From assembly GCA_965233625.1 (NCBI GenBank), contig OZ247499.1:4526001-4590000 (forward strand): DNA of 64,000 nt, given 5' to 3'. The position numbers and the translations under genes were made by a program. The notes below the pieces were generated by a model. The model was not told the DNA's origin. It did not search any database and saw nothing but the letters and a program-made list of their open reading frames with translations. The DNA is from G965233625 sp965233625. GTDB lineage: Bacteria; Planctomycetota; Planctomycetia; Pirellulales; Pirellulaceae. Shown here piece by piece: positions 16,370 to 25,119 of the stretch (position 1 is the first letter of the stretch; every line of letters starts with the position of its first letter).

Positions 16370-16405
16370 CGGGCGCGGTGCTATCCCGCCCGGCGCCCGT
16401 TTTCT
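16370..16405 (+). terminator. Probable intrinsic terminator
   Basis: CGGGCGC (16370-16376) pairs with GCGCCCG (16393-16399) and is followed by TTTTCTTC. It is placed 50 bases after the small gene ending at 16317. Confidence 0.6.
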
Positions 16406-16507
16406 TCACGGGCCGGCTACAGTGACAACTCTTGTCACTGCGTTCTATCTTCCGCAAACGACGGCCCCTCAATGTTCTGACATTGAACCAATCTCATGCG
16501 GCCTAAT

Positions 16508-16754
16508 GGGCATTCGTATTTACACAAGTTTTTCGCTCGCGCACATTAACCCGAAGCGCGAGCGAGGGGCGTTTGATTGAGCGCTTAAGGCAAGGGTTTT
16601 TGGCGAATCAGCGTCAAGTCGATGGTTGTCCTGACGGGCCATTTCCGGTCAGCGCGGGACGCCCCTCGCTTGCGCTTCGGGTTGGTGTTCCGTCCTTCAA
16701 ATAAAGCTTTACAGCTACCTCATGCAGGTTTCAGTTTGTGTAAATCCCAATGCC
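16508..16754 (+). repeat. Nested inverted-repeat element, copy 4, with type-B outer arms
   Basis: The inner arms lie at 16545-16571 and 16660-16688. The outer arms GGCATTCGTATTTACACAA (16509-16527) and its near-complement TTGTGTAAATCCCAATGCC (16736-16754) give a second, wider inverted repeat, different from the outer arm of copies 1 and 7. It continues at right into AAAGGGGCGAGGGGACC, the motif of the third repeat family. Core sequence is nearly identical to copy 6. The rest of the 16318-16888 gap holds only the terminator. Confidence 0.9.
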
Positions 16755-16888
16755 AAAGGGGCGAGGGGACCAGATGGGGCGATTGAATAACGCCACAACA
16801 TCGTTTCCGAACGCGTTGGACATTGCTATCTGCGCGGACGTATAACTGTAGGTTCCCATTCCATCCATTCACCTCTTCTAACTGCGTT

Positions 16889-18622
16889 ATGCCCTTGAAG
16901 GATCGTAAACGACGGACTGCCTGGCACCGGCGGATTTTCCAGTTGCGGCTGGCAACGCTGCTTGGCCTGGTGCTGTTTGTGTCGTTCTGTCTGGGCCTGC
17001 ACCGCTTTGTGAAACAGCGGTACTACGAACAGCAGTCGGCATTGAAAGAAGTCAGTGAGAAAGTGGTCTTCCTGAAAACGGAACCGGGCAAATCCGCCTT
17101 CCTGCAATATCTGGTGGAGGAGGAAGCTTATAAGGACGTGACGCAGCTTTCTTTTCACGGCGATGGCTACCGCATCAAGCGGATCACGGACAAAGAAATG
17201 CCCCATCTGCGGCACTTCCCGCAACTGAAACGGCTATCGCTGCATCGCGGTATGGTGACGGATGATTCGCTGAAGTACCTGTCCGGGCTGCACCAGCTCG
17301 AGGCGCTTTCGCTGAACCACACCAAAATCACCGATGATGGCCTTAAGCATCTGAAGGGGCTGACCAAGCTTCGCGAGTTGCATCTGGATGTGAGTGGACT
17401 GAACCGCGAAGGTGTGAAACATCTGGCCGGGATGAAGGATCTGAAAATCCTGGAACTCCGCTGCAAAGACCTGCAAGACAAAGACCTGGGCATTCTGCTG
17501 AACATGCGGCGGTTGCAGGAGCTAACCATCCGGTCACCAGGGCTTAAGCGGCCGGCGCCTTATCTGGCGACCTTAAAGCGGCTGCGAAAGGTGCGCATCT
17601 CCGGCGAAAACATCGACCGCTTTGACCTCGCTGAAATGCCGGAGCTGACGGAGCTTCGCATTGGCGCCTATTACCGGCGCACCACGGCCAAACGAAATGA
17701 TTTATCGCTGCGGCTCCGCGACCTGCCACGACTGAAAACGCTGGTTGTGATGTCGCGTTACAACCGCCTGGAAGAGGTGGAGTACGTTAACCTGCCGTCG
17801 CTGGAAAACCTCTACTTGCCCAACGCTAAGCGTGTGGTGCTGGTGGGGCTGCCATCGGTTAAGAAGCTACGTGTGAACATGCTGCTGCGGCCCACCGGCC
17901 TTATCATCCGCGATCTGCCCGGTCTGAAAAACTTATCGCTCTCCGGGCGGAATGTACCTGCACAGGCCTGGCAGCAGGTAGGCAGTCTAACCTCGCTTGA
18001 AACGCTTACGCTGGGGTCCTTGGGCGTGAACGATTCGGTAGTCGCCAGCCTGGCGCCGCTGAAGAACCTTCAGAACCTCTATCTCAACACGACGAATATC
18101 TACGGCTCCGGTTTTGCAGCGCTCAAAAATCTGAAGAATCTCAAACTGCTTAGCCTGCAGTCAGCGACGCTCCGCAACGAGCACATGCACCACATCGGCG
18201 CGCTGACATCGCTTGAGCACCTTGTGCTGTTCAACACGGCCCTGAACGACCGCGGATTAGCTCAACTGGGCGGCCTAACGAATTTGAAGATGCTCTCACT
18301 GCAGGGCACGCATATCGAAGGGCTAGGTCTGGCGGCGTTAAAGAACTGCGAGAAGCTTGAACAGCTGAACTTCAGCGAAACGCGTGTCAAAGATGAAGGG
18401 CTAACCTTCCTGCCGCCGCTGCCTTCGCTCACCATCCTGCAAGCAGGCAATCTCAAGATAACGGACGCCAGCATCGATACGCTGATCGAGTGGAAGCAGC
18501 TTAAATCGCTGGGCCTTTACCGCTGCAACCTCACACCGCAAGGCGCCAAACTGCTGCGTGCGGCAATGCCGGGGACGAATGTCCAGGTATCGCCGAATCC
18601 GCACTATCATTCCCACCGCTGA
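16889..18622 (+). CDS. Membrane-anchored leucine-rich repeat protein
   Basis: The protein has 577 residues from the ATG at 16889. RRIFQLRLATLLGLVLFVSFCLG (about residues 16-38) is the planctomycete-type anchor in which an FxLR-TLL motif starts the helix. Then come roughly 17 leucine-rich repeats (LEALSLNHTKITDDGLKHLKGLTKLRELHLDVS, etc.) to the C-terminus, with a less regular stretch at about residues 230-370. LRR proteins are binding scaffolds; partner unknown. The next gene starts 14 bases later in the same direction. Confidence 0.9.
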   Translation: MPLKDRKRRTAWHRRIFQLRLATLLGLVLFVSFCLGLHRFVKQRYYEQQSALKEVSEKVVFLKTEPGKSAFLQYLVEEEAYKDVTQLSFHGDGYRIKRITDKEMPHLRHFPQLKRLSLHRGMVTDDSLKYLSGLHQLEALSLNHTKITDDGLKHLKGLTKLRELHLDVSGLNREGVKHLAGMKDLKILELRCKDLQDKDLGILLNMRRLQELTIRSPGLKRPAPYLATLKRLRKVRISGENIDRFDLAEMPELTELRIGAYYRRTTAKRNDLSLRLRDLPRLKTLVVMSRYNRLEEVEYVNLPSLENLYLPNAKRVVLVGLPSVKKLRVNMLLRPTGLIIRDLPGLKNLSLSGRNVPAQAWQQVGSLTSLETLTLGSLGVNDSVVASLAPLKNLQNLYLNTTNIYGSGFAALKNLKNLKLLSLQSATLRNEHMHHIGALTSLEHLVLFNTALNDRGLAQLGGLTNLKMLSLQGTHIEGLGLAALKNCEKLEQLNFSETRVKDEGLTFLPPLPSLTILQAGNLKITDASIDTLIEWKQLKSLGLYRCNLTPQGAKLLRAAMPGTNVQVSPNPHYHSHR

Positions 18623-18636
18623 CCTGTGAAGCTTTC

Positions 18637-19176
18637 ATGAGTAAGCCTGCTTCGATCTTGCAGAATAGTTACGCGCAGGCAGTCACCATTTTTGTCGTTC
18701 CCGCGACGATGCTTGTCGCTTACTTCTGGTTCCGGGTCAGCACAACGACCATTCAACCGGTCTTAAGATCGTCGTTTCACCTGGCCATTCACGCCGTGCC
18801 TTCGATCCTGATGACGGTGGCCTTCGTAGCGACGCTTGTCCTGGCGATCATTCACGTCGTTACCCGCCGCGAACGTCTTGCCGGCGGCGTGCTGATGATG
18901 CAGTGGACTGGCATCTTCTTCCTGCAAGTTACGATGCGCACGGGCATGCATTGGGCGTATTTCAGCTGGGGCAGGTCGTGGGGCTGGGATCCTATCGAAA
19001 CGTGGTCGGCGATTCTTTCAGTCTTGTCGTGTGCGATTGCGGTCTGGTTGGGCATTTACCGGCCGCAAGGTTACTGGGGACCGGTTGTTATCGGGCTGCA
19101 AATACCGCCGCTGGTAATCATGTATCTGTTTAGCTCTTCCACGGCTGGCCTTCACCACTACCAGCTCTGGTGGTGA
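18637..19176 (+). CDS. Stand-alone WWD-domain (CcsA/CcmC-like) membrane protein
   Basis: The protein has 179 residues and about five membrane helices. WAYFSWGRSWGWDPIETWSAI closely follows the tryptophan-rich WWD signature of CcsA/CcmC/CcmF haem-handling proteins (WGxxWxWDPKExW), with Ile replacing Lys. The C-terminal TAGLHHYQLWW recalls the GLHSY histidine region of ResC/CcsA. The protein is about half the usual CcsA length and has no CcsB partner here; an extracytoplasmic haem-binding role is inferred. It is 14 bases after the LRR gene, so probably co-transcribed with it. Confidence 0.7.
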   Translation: MSKPASILQNSYAQAVTIFVVPATMLVAYFWFRVSTTTIQPVLRSSFHLAIHAVPSILMTVAFVATLVLAIIHVVTRRERLAGGVLMMQWTGIFFLQVTMRTGMHWAYFSWGRSWGWDPIETWSAILSVLSCAIAVWLGIYRPQGYWGPVVIGLQIPPLVIMYLFSSSTAGLHHYQLWW

Positions 19177-19278
19177 AGGCGCCGGTGGCGGCAACTGATC
19201 TAGCTTCCGGGCAGCGGTTTCTGTATGGTCCGCGCCGCGTTTGCTGGGAACCCTGTCGCCACAATCTGGAAATCTGTC

Positions 19279-20088
19279 ATGTGCTGTCACTGCTTGTATA
19301 CTGCTTCGTCGCTACGTCGTTGGTTGCTGGCGATTGTGTTTGTAACGCTGGGCGCCGGAGTGGCGGGCGCCCAGGAATACAGCATCTACTCGAAAGTGCT
19401 GGCGCTGGGCAATCCGCGGCCGCTGGCCAGTTCGCTGACGCTGTTCAAAGACGGGGTCGGCTACGACTTTCCCAAGGGCAACCAGAGCGAGATCGTGGTC
19501 ATCGATCCGCAGACCCAGCGCATCACGCTCATCGATGCACGCCCCGGCGCCGGTCAGCAATCGATTGTGGAAATGAAGATGCTTGGCGCCTTTGTGGAGC
19601 AGTACCGTAAACAGGGTATGCAAAGCAACAACCCCGATGTCCGCCAGATGTTTGATCCGCAGTTGAACATTCAGCAGCAGGGCGATCAGATCGTCGCCGG
19701 CAATGCCTCCGTGATCTACGAAGCGAAAGGCGTGAAGCCGCCGCAAGCAGAGATCGCCGGCCAGTACCTGCGTTTTCTCAACTGGTCAGCGCGGTTGAAC
19801 GCCACCGATGCAGGTTCGATGCCGCCCTTCGCCCGCATTCAACTGAACGTCGCTCTCGACAAGTCCGGCCTCGTTCCCACCCAGATCAAACGCACGATCA
19901 AACGCAACGGCAAGAACTATACGCTCCGCAGCACGCACGACGCTGCATGGAGCCTGACCGCTGCCGAGAAGAAGAAGATTGCCGAAGTGCAGAAGATGAT
20001 GGCCGAACTACCCTCGGTCCCCTTCCTGAAATTCCGCGCCGCCCAAAGGATGGCCAACCTCCCACTGGAAGCAGAAAGCAAACGCTAG
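19279..20088 (+). CDS. Secreted protein of unknown function
   Basis: The protein has 269 residues from the ATG at 19279 (GGAAA upstream). Hydrophobic signal (RRWLLAIVFVTLGAGVAGA) then a mature domain starting QEYSIYSKVLALGNPRPLASSLTLFKDGVGYDF. The body alternates beta strands (EIVVIDPQTQRITLIDARPG, LRFLNWSARLNATDAG) and ends in a basic helix. The pattern resembles a lipid- or ligand-carrying beta-sheet fold, but I recognise no named family. Confidence 0.75.
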   Translation: MCCHCLYTASSLRRWLLAIVFVTLGAGVAGAQEYSIYSKVLALGNPRPLASSLTLFKDGVGYDFPKGNQSEIVVIDPQTQRITLIDARPGAGQQSIVEMKMLGAFVEQYRKQGMQSNNPDVRQMFDPQLNIQQQGDQIVAGNASVIYEAKGVKPPQAEIAGQYLRFLNWSARLNATDAGSMPPFARIQLNVALDKSGLVPTQIKRTIKRNGKNYTLRSTHDAAWSLTAAEKKKIAEVQKMMAELPSVPFLKFRAAQRMANLPLEAESKR

Positions 20089-20122
20089 TCCGCTTTCCCT
20101 GACGTGAACTTAAAGGCGGCAT

Positions 20123-20977
20123 GTGGCAGACACCGCGCTCCTGAGACGTTACGCCGCTGACCTGCGGTGGGTGATCGAAAGCCCGTCGCTCGTCCGCGCT
20201 GATGGGCGGAGCGATGTTGCTGATCCCGTCTGGCCGCAGACGGACGCGGTTGATCCACAGGCGTTGTGCGATTTCCTCGAGTCGCGCAGCACCCGCCGTG
20301 TGGGCTACTACTTCGAGAACCTTCTGCACTTCTGGCTGCAGAAAGTTCAAGGCGCCGAAGTGCTGGAACACGGTCGCCAGATTGTGGAAGACGGCGTGAC
20401 CCGCGGCGAGATTGATTTTCTTTACCGCAACGCGGCGCAGCAGGTCATCCATCTGGAAGTCGCCGTGAAGTTCTATCTGAAAACGCCAGAGACCAAAGAC
20501 GATGGCAGCCACCTGATCGGCCCGGACCCTGCCGACAACTTTGCCACCAAACACAGCCGGCTGTTCGGTCATCAGCTGTCACTCAGCCAGCGGTTATCAA
20601 CCCGGGTGCATCACCGGCAAGGGATGATGAAGGGCCGCATTTTCTATCATCCTAACGACGCGGCGCAGGCCGCAGACTGCCCGCATATCAACCCGGCGCA
20701 CCTGCGCGGCGTCTGGGTCAGGCAGCACGAAACAGAACGGCTCGCCCACGCCGGCCGCCGGTACTGCATTCTGCCAAAGCCTTTCTGGCTTGGCGAAATT
20801 TCAACGTCCGAAGGCACACTTTCGTTCCGACAGTTAGAAGAGGAATTGCGGTCGCACTTCGCCGGCAAGGGCCACCCGGTGCTGCTGGCTGCGCTGCAAC
20901 GTGACGAAGACGGCGCTTATCGCGAATGTCAACGCGCGTTCGTTGTGCCCACGCACTGGCCGAAGGCGCGACAATAA
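20123..20977 (+). CDS. DUF1853 family protein (putative nuclease fold)
   Basis: The protein has 284 residues from a GTG. LRWVIESPSLV, RVGYYFENLLHFWL, GEIDFLYRN, VIHLEVAVKFYL and LFGHQLSLSQRL are in the order expected for DUF1853. The D-x-L...E-x-A-V-K arrangement resembles a PD-(D/E)xK catalytic core (Asp in EIDFL, Glu and Lys in LEVAVKFYL), so a DNA-processing role is plausible but unproven. The neighbours give no pathway. Confidence 0.85.
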   Translation: MADTALLRRYAADLRWVIESPSLVRADGRSDVADPVWPQTDAVDPQALCDFLESRSTRRVGYYFENLLHFWLQKVQGAEVLEHGRQIVEDGVTRGEIDFLYRNAAQQVIHLEVAVKFYLKTPETKDDGSHLIGPDPADNFATKHSRLFGHQLSLSQRLSTRVHHRQGMMKGRIFYHPNDAAQAADCPHINPAHLRGVWVRQHETERLAHAGRRYCILPKPFWLGEISTSEGTLSFRQLEEELRSHFAGKGHPVLLAALQRDEDGAYRECQRAFVVPTHWPKARQ

Positions 20978-21075
20978 TTTTTGCAATCGCCACCTGGCGC
21001 CTCTAAAATCAGCGGCAAACTGCGGGCAGAGCAGTCTCCTCCCGCCGCCAACTTCCCACCCGAGGCGCCAGAGTC

Positions 21076-21903
21076 ATGCAGCATCTTCTCCGCACATCCG
21101 TAAGCATCGCCGCCGCACTTACCATCTTCGCCCTCACCACATCCTCCGCATCCGCACAGTTCGGCACGTTAAAAGGCCGGTTTGTGTGGAAGGGCAAACC
21201 ATTTGTTGCCGCCAAAGCAAATGTTCCGCCAGGCGTGGCATTCTGCGGCAAATTCAATATCAAAGAGTATGTGCCACAGATCGGCCCCAAAGGTGGTGTG
21301 GGCGGATTGCTGGTGTGGATGTACCTGCCAAAAAACGCGCCGGCGCCAAAGATCAAACCGGGTGAAGTACCCGGTCCCATGCCGGTGCTCGACAACCTTC
21401 AATGTTCCTTCGTACCCCGGGCGACGCTAGTCCGCACCGGCAGGGACTTCAAGGTCACCAACTCAGACAACACGCCGCACAGCGTCAACCCCACCTTCCT
21501 TGAGAATCGCGCACAGGCGGGCAACGTCAACCTGCCGCCGAATGCGTTCAAGCTTTACAACCTACCCAAACGCGAACGCATTCCCATTCCGGTTACCTGC
21601 GGTTTTCACCCGTGGATGAAATCGTACCTGATCGTCACCGACCATCCATACGCCGTTCTCACAAAACCCGATGGCACTTTCGAAATGGAACTACCCATCG
21701 GCCTCAACGAAATCCAGGTCCGCCACTTCGTGGGCAATGGCGGGTATGTCGACGTGGTGAAGTACCAAGGCAAAGTTGTGAACTGGGGCAAAGGAAAGAT
21801 CGGGCAAATCGTCGTCGGCGGCCAGAACAAAGTAGGCATCCCCGCCGGCAAAGTCGTCGACCTCGGCGACATCGAAATTCAGCCGGTGGTTTTCGAAGAC
21901 TAA
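21076..21903 (+). CDS. Secreted cupredoxin-like protein (intact copy)
   Basis: The protein has 275 residues with a signal peptide ending SASA|QFGTLKGRFVW. After a small beta domain, GGLLVWMYL leads to a plastocyanin-like region with candidate copper ligands His in NTPHSVN, and Cys, His and Met in TCGFHPWMKSYL. C-terminal GTFEMELPIGLNEIQVRHF fits a carboxypeptidase-regulatory-like beta sandwich. It probably carries copper or electrons in the envelope. A frameshifted paralogue follows in tandem, 39 bases downstream. Confidence 0.85.
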   Translation: MQHLLRTSVSIAAALTIFALTTSSASAQFGTLKGRFVWKGKPFVAAKANVPPGVAFCGKFNIKEYVPQIGPKGGVGGLLVWMYLPKNAPAPKIKPGEVPGPMPVLDNLQCSFVPRATLVRTGRDFKVTNSDNTPHSVNPTFLENRAQAGNVNLPPNAFKLYNLPKRERIPIPVTCGFHPWMKSYLIVTDHPYAVLTKPDGTFEMELPIGLNEIQVRHFVGNGGYVDVVKYQGKVVNWGKGKIGQIVVGGQNKVGIPAGKVVDLGDIEIQPVVFED

Positions 21904-21942
21904 ACAACCAACTTCAACTCAACTAAGCGTCAGGCCGTGAGA

Positions 21943-22730
21943 ATGCTGCAACGATGCGCAAACATCCTACTAATGGTTGCGATCTGCCTGACCGCTTCTT
22001 CCGCATCAGCGCAGTGGGGCACACTGAAAGGGCGGTTTGTCTGGAAGCAGAAACCACCGCCCGCGCCGATTCTGGCAGCAAAGGCTGGCGTCTGCGGGCA
22101 ATTCAAGATCGGAGCCCCAGCGCACAAAGTTGGCCCCAACGGCGGCGCCGGCGACTTGCTTGTCTGGATGTATCTTTCCAAGGACGATCCCACGCCCAGA
22201 TTAAACCCGGCGCCGAGGTGGAGCTTGGTCAAGTCATCCATACGTTCCGATGCCAATTTGTCAGCAACGTGACATTGGTGCGCACGGGTCAGCGTTTCGC
22301 GATTCGGAACGAAGACAACTTTCCCCACAGTGTAAGCATCACCTTTCTCAACAACCGCGAACAAAGCACCAGCGCGCTGCCTCCCGGTCCCGAACAATTT
22401 ATCAAGCTAAAGAAACGCGAGCGTATTCCCATTCCAATGACATGCGGCTTTCACCCCTGGATGAGGTCGTACCTGGTAGTGACCGATCACCCCTACGCGG
22501 TGCTGACACAGCCCGACGGCAAATTCGAAATGGACCTTCCCGCCGGGGACCATGAACTTCAGGTGCGGCACATGGTAGGCAAAGGCGGCTACATCGATCA
22601 GGTCATCCAACAAGGCGAAGCCGTAAAATGGCCCAAGGGAAAGATTCGCCATGTGGAGGTCAATGGCGTGAATAAAGTCCGCATCACAGACGGCGAGACG
22701 GTGGATTTGGGCGTGATCCTGATTCAGTAG
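21943..22730 (+). pseudogene. Frameshifted paralogue of the cupredoxin-like gene
   Basis: The first part, from MLQRCANILLMV, reads WGTLKGRFVWKQKP...GAGDLLVWMYLSKDDPTP in one frame, then near 22200 the homology continues in another frame (QIKPGAEVELGQVIHTF... TCGFHPWMRSYLVVTDHPYAVL...VILIQ). One base appears to be missing after ACGCCC. Both halves match the upstream gene closely, including the His, Cys, His and Met candidate copper ligands. Either a recent pseudogene or a sequencing error; a programmed frameshift is less likely because I see no slippery run. Confidence 0.85.
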
Positions 22731-22839
22731 AAAGGCCTTGCGTTTTCAACCGCACCTCTCAAAACGGCGCCAGACCGCGGTGGCGGCCTGGTGCTTGGCT
22801 TCGTTCTTCTTCTGGTTTGTTCTATTTCCTTGCGACGGT

Positions 22840-23175
22840 TTAGAACACGTCGAGGATGAACTGGTGTCCCCAGTGGTAGCGGCGGCCGGCTGGGTAGGGG
22901 TTGTGCCATTTGCGGTTGTAAACCGGAATGCGCATTTCCTGCGGATAGCGGTAATACAGATCCTGGCTGCTGCGGTAATATTCGTTACCCCAGTAGTTCT
23001 GCGGGTAGTAGACGTAGGGATAGTGGTAGAACCGCTCCCAGTCTCGCAGATTGTTGTTGCCGCCCCAAACCTGACCATACGCCTGCTGCTGCGCGCTGGC
23101 CTGCTGCGCCATCATCGACCAGCCTGCCGTGACGGCAGCGGCGCAAACTAGCGTCCACAACGCCTTACGGAACAT
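22840..23175 (-). CDS. Secreted Tyr/Trp-rich small protein (planctomycete type)
   Basis: The protein has 111 residues, preceded by AAGGGATG. A signal peptide (LVCAAAVTAGWSMMAQQASA) is followed by a mature part very rich in Tyr, Trp and Asn (RDWERFYHYPYVYYPQNYWG, YYRSSQDLYYRYPQ). Proteins with this YHYPYVYYPQNYW core are common in planctomycetes and are sometimes labelled calmodulin-binding; I know of no proven role. An envelope or outer-layer structural function is a guess. Confidence 0.8.
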   Translation of the reverse strand: MFRKALWTLVCAAAVTAGWSMMAQQASAQQQAYGQVWGGNNNLRDWERFYHYPYVYYPQNYWGNEYYRSSQDLYYRYPQEMRIPVYNRKWHNPYPAGRRYHWGHQFILDVF

Positions 23176-23445
23176 GTGTCATCCCTTCATCTAGTTCGGA
23201 CCTGCAACGCCATAAAAAGGGCGGAGATCCTGCTAAGTGGAATGGCAGGCAGCGGCCAGCCATCTGATTGTAAGCACGGGCAACCGCTAAATTGCGGCGC
23301 CGGAAAAGGGGCGCGCAACTCGCGTCTGTGTTCTCCATCGGCAAACCAGATAGCCGGCGCTTAACAAATTACCGGCAGAACCGCTATCAGCCCAGTTTCA
23401 CGACTATCCGGCGCCGCTAGCACTTTAAAGAGAACGCACGCCGCT
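23176..23445. other. 270-base intergenic region
   Basis: Contains the ribosome-binding site of the Tyr-rich gene at its left end. No gene, repeat-family match or terminator was found in the rest. Confidence 0.4.
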
Positions 23446-24885
23446 TTACGGGAAGCGCAGCGCCGCCACGTACTTCTCCCACCGCTGTTTGAACGCATCC
23501 ATATCGTCTTCGCCCAGCACCTGTTTCAGCGTGTCATAGCCGGTCGGATCCTGGCGGGCGTTTTTGCGGAAGGTGTGATAATACTTCACCAGCAGTCCTT
23601 TCTCTTGCAGGTAGTAACACAGATACCGTGCCTGCGAGTAGTTGGTGCCGGGATCTTCCTGATAGAACTCCCGCGTGGAAGTGGAGCAAAGGGTTTTGAA
23701 GCTGGGCACCCGGCGGCTGGCGATGGCGGTTTGCAGTCCGCGCAGGCGCCAGTTGGTGCTGCCGTAAATGTGCCCGTTGTTGTCGCGGCTTTGTTCATAG
23801 AGGGAAGCCAGACCTTCGTTGAACCAGGACGGACACGCTTCAAAGTTCGATTCCATAAACGGATGCACGATCTCGTGCACCAGCGTACCGCCGCCGGTGC
23901 TGATGTTCATCACCAGTGCGCGATGGGTGGGCGAGTAATAACCGTAAGGCGTACCCGGCTTGCTGCGGAACAGCTTCTGCACGTTCGCCTCGTAACTGGC
24001 TTTGTCTTTGAACAGCCAGATGGTCACGATGTGGTGCGGGTCGCGGGTGAAGTAGTCGCGTTTAATGCGGTCAACGGCCCACTTCACAGTGCCCGTGGCC
24101 CGCGCTTTGACCGTAGCAGCGCTTTCGTCGCCCACCACGACAAACGGTTTTTGCAGCACGATATGAAAGCCATCGCCCGGCAGCTTCTGCTTCAGCTTCA
24201 TCACATGCTGCGCGTAGTCGGCCGAAGTAAAACTAACGGCGGCCGGTTGTCTGGCGGCGGCGATCAGCGTGGCGGGCGGTTGTGGCGAAAGCGGCATACG
24301 GATCACCGTCCAGAAGTCTGAACGGTATTTCAACGGCCACAGCTTCAGAAACAGACTCCGCTTCATCCGCAGATTGGCGCCGTTAGCGACGGCCGGTTCG
24401 TGGTAGATCACTTCATCGGTTGCCGCGTCGTATCCGGTGATCAGGCGGAAGTGTTCGGTGGTCTGCGGATGATCGTGATAGTGCATGCAGACGATCGAAG
24501 CCGCACCGCGCCGGAGGTCCGCGTGTAACGCGGCGAACTGTTTCTCTAGGTGGGCGCCGGCCTGCTGAACGGGAATCTGCTGCCAGACGTTGCCCGCGTT
24601 CAAACCCGTGTTTTTCAAAGCCCGCGCCAGATCCGCCGTGTAACAGCCGCGGCCTTGCAGCGGATCTAACCCGCTGCGGTCGAAGACAAAATTCTGATCC
24701 AGCGGCAGCCCCAGCTTCCGCATCCACATCTCTGCGCACGCTTCGCCACAGAAATCTGGCCGCTGCTGCACGTGCGGAACGCCGGCGATATTCACGCTTG
24801 AATAAGGCGCCGCCGCAGCCACGCCGGGAAGCAGCAACAACGCCATCAACGCAGCCAGAACGCCTGTACGAAGACCAACCGTCAT
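23446..24885 (-). CDS. Secreted two-domain protease: C39-like cysteine plus HExxH metallopeptidase
   Basis: The protein has 479 residues with a signal peptide (LAALMALLLLPGVAAAA). The N-terminal domain looks like a C39-type papain fold: RPDFCGEACAEMW (Cys46 or Cys50 as nucleophile), then EHFRLITGYDAATDEVIYHEP (His145 and a following Asp). The C-terminal domain, about residues 240-479, has GTLVHEIVHPFM (H337, E338, H341) and WFNEGLASLYE (Glu357), a gluzincin active site like DUF1570/M61-type peptidases. Two proteolytic centres in one secreted chain is unusual. Substrates unknown. Confidence 0.8.
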   Translation of the reverse strand: MTVGLRTGVLAALMALLLLPGVAAAAPYSSVNIAGVPHVQQRPDFCGEACAEMWMRKLGLPLDQNFVFDRSGLDPLQGRGCYTADLARALKNTGLNAGNVWQQIPVQQAGAHLEKQFAALHADLRRGAASIVCMHYHDHPQTTEHFRLITGYDAATDEVIYHEPAVANGANLRMKRSLFLKLWPLKYRSDFWTVIRMPLSPQPPATLIAAARQPAAVSFTSADYAQHVMKLKQKLPGDGFHIVLQKPFVVVGDESAATVKARATGTVKWAVDRIKRDYFTRDPHHIVTIWLFKDKASYEANVQKLFRSKPGTPYGYYSPTHRALVMNISTGGGTLVHEIVHPFMESNFEACPSWFNEGLASLYEQSRDNNGHIYGSTNWRLRGLQTAIASRRVPSFKTLCSTSTREFYQEDPGTNYSQARYLCYYLQEKGLLVKYYHTFRKNARQDPTGYDTLKQVLGEDDMDAFKQRWEKYVAALRFP

Positions 24886-25119
24886 ATCAGAAACTCCTGC
24901 TTGCGTGAAAGTGAACGCCGCACGGGTTTATGGTACTGATCAGGCGGCACGGCGGCCATGCAGATGTGGTAACGGGTATGTAACGCCTTACGGCCCGCAG
25001 TTAAGGCGCCAGCGGCATTTAGTGCAAATATCACATCGCGTGCGTGCTAGGTTATACTGACACTTAACGGTGATTTATCTCCATCAAATCTATCAGTTGC
25101 GAATTTTGAAGGCGCCCGC
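24886..25119. other. Divergent intergenic region
   Basis: 234 bases between divergent genes. It must hold promoters for both, but no confident -35/-10 pair was picked out. No repeat-family match. Confidence 0.4.

Noticed and set aside
21954..22730. Treating the 258-codon frame as a separate intact gene
   Set aside because: Its first 80 codons are out-of-frame nonsense; homology to the upstream paralogue starts only after the frameshift near 22200.
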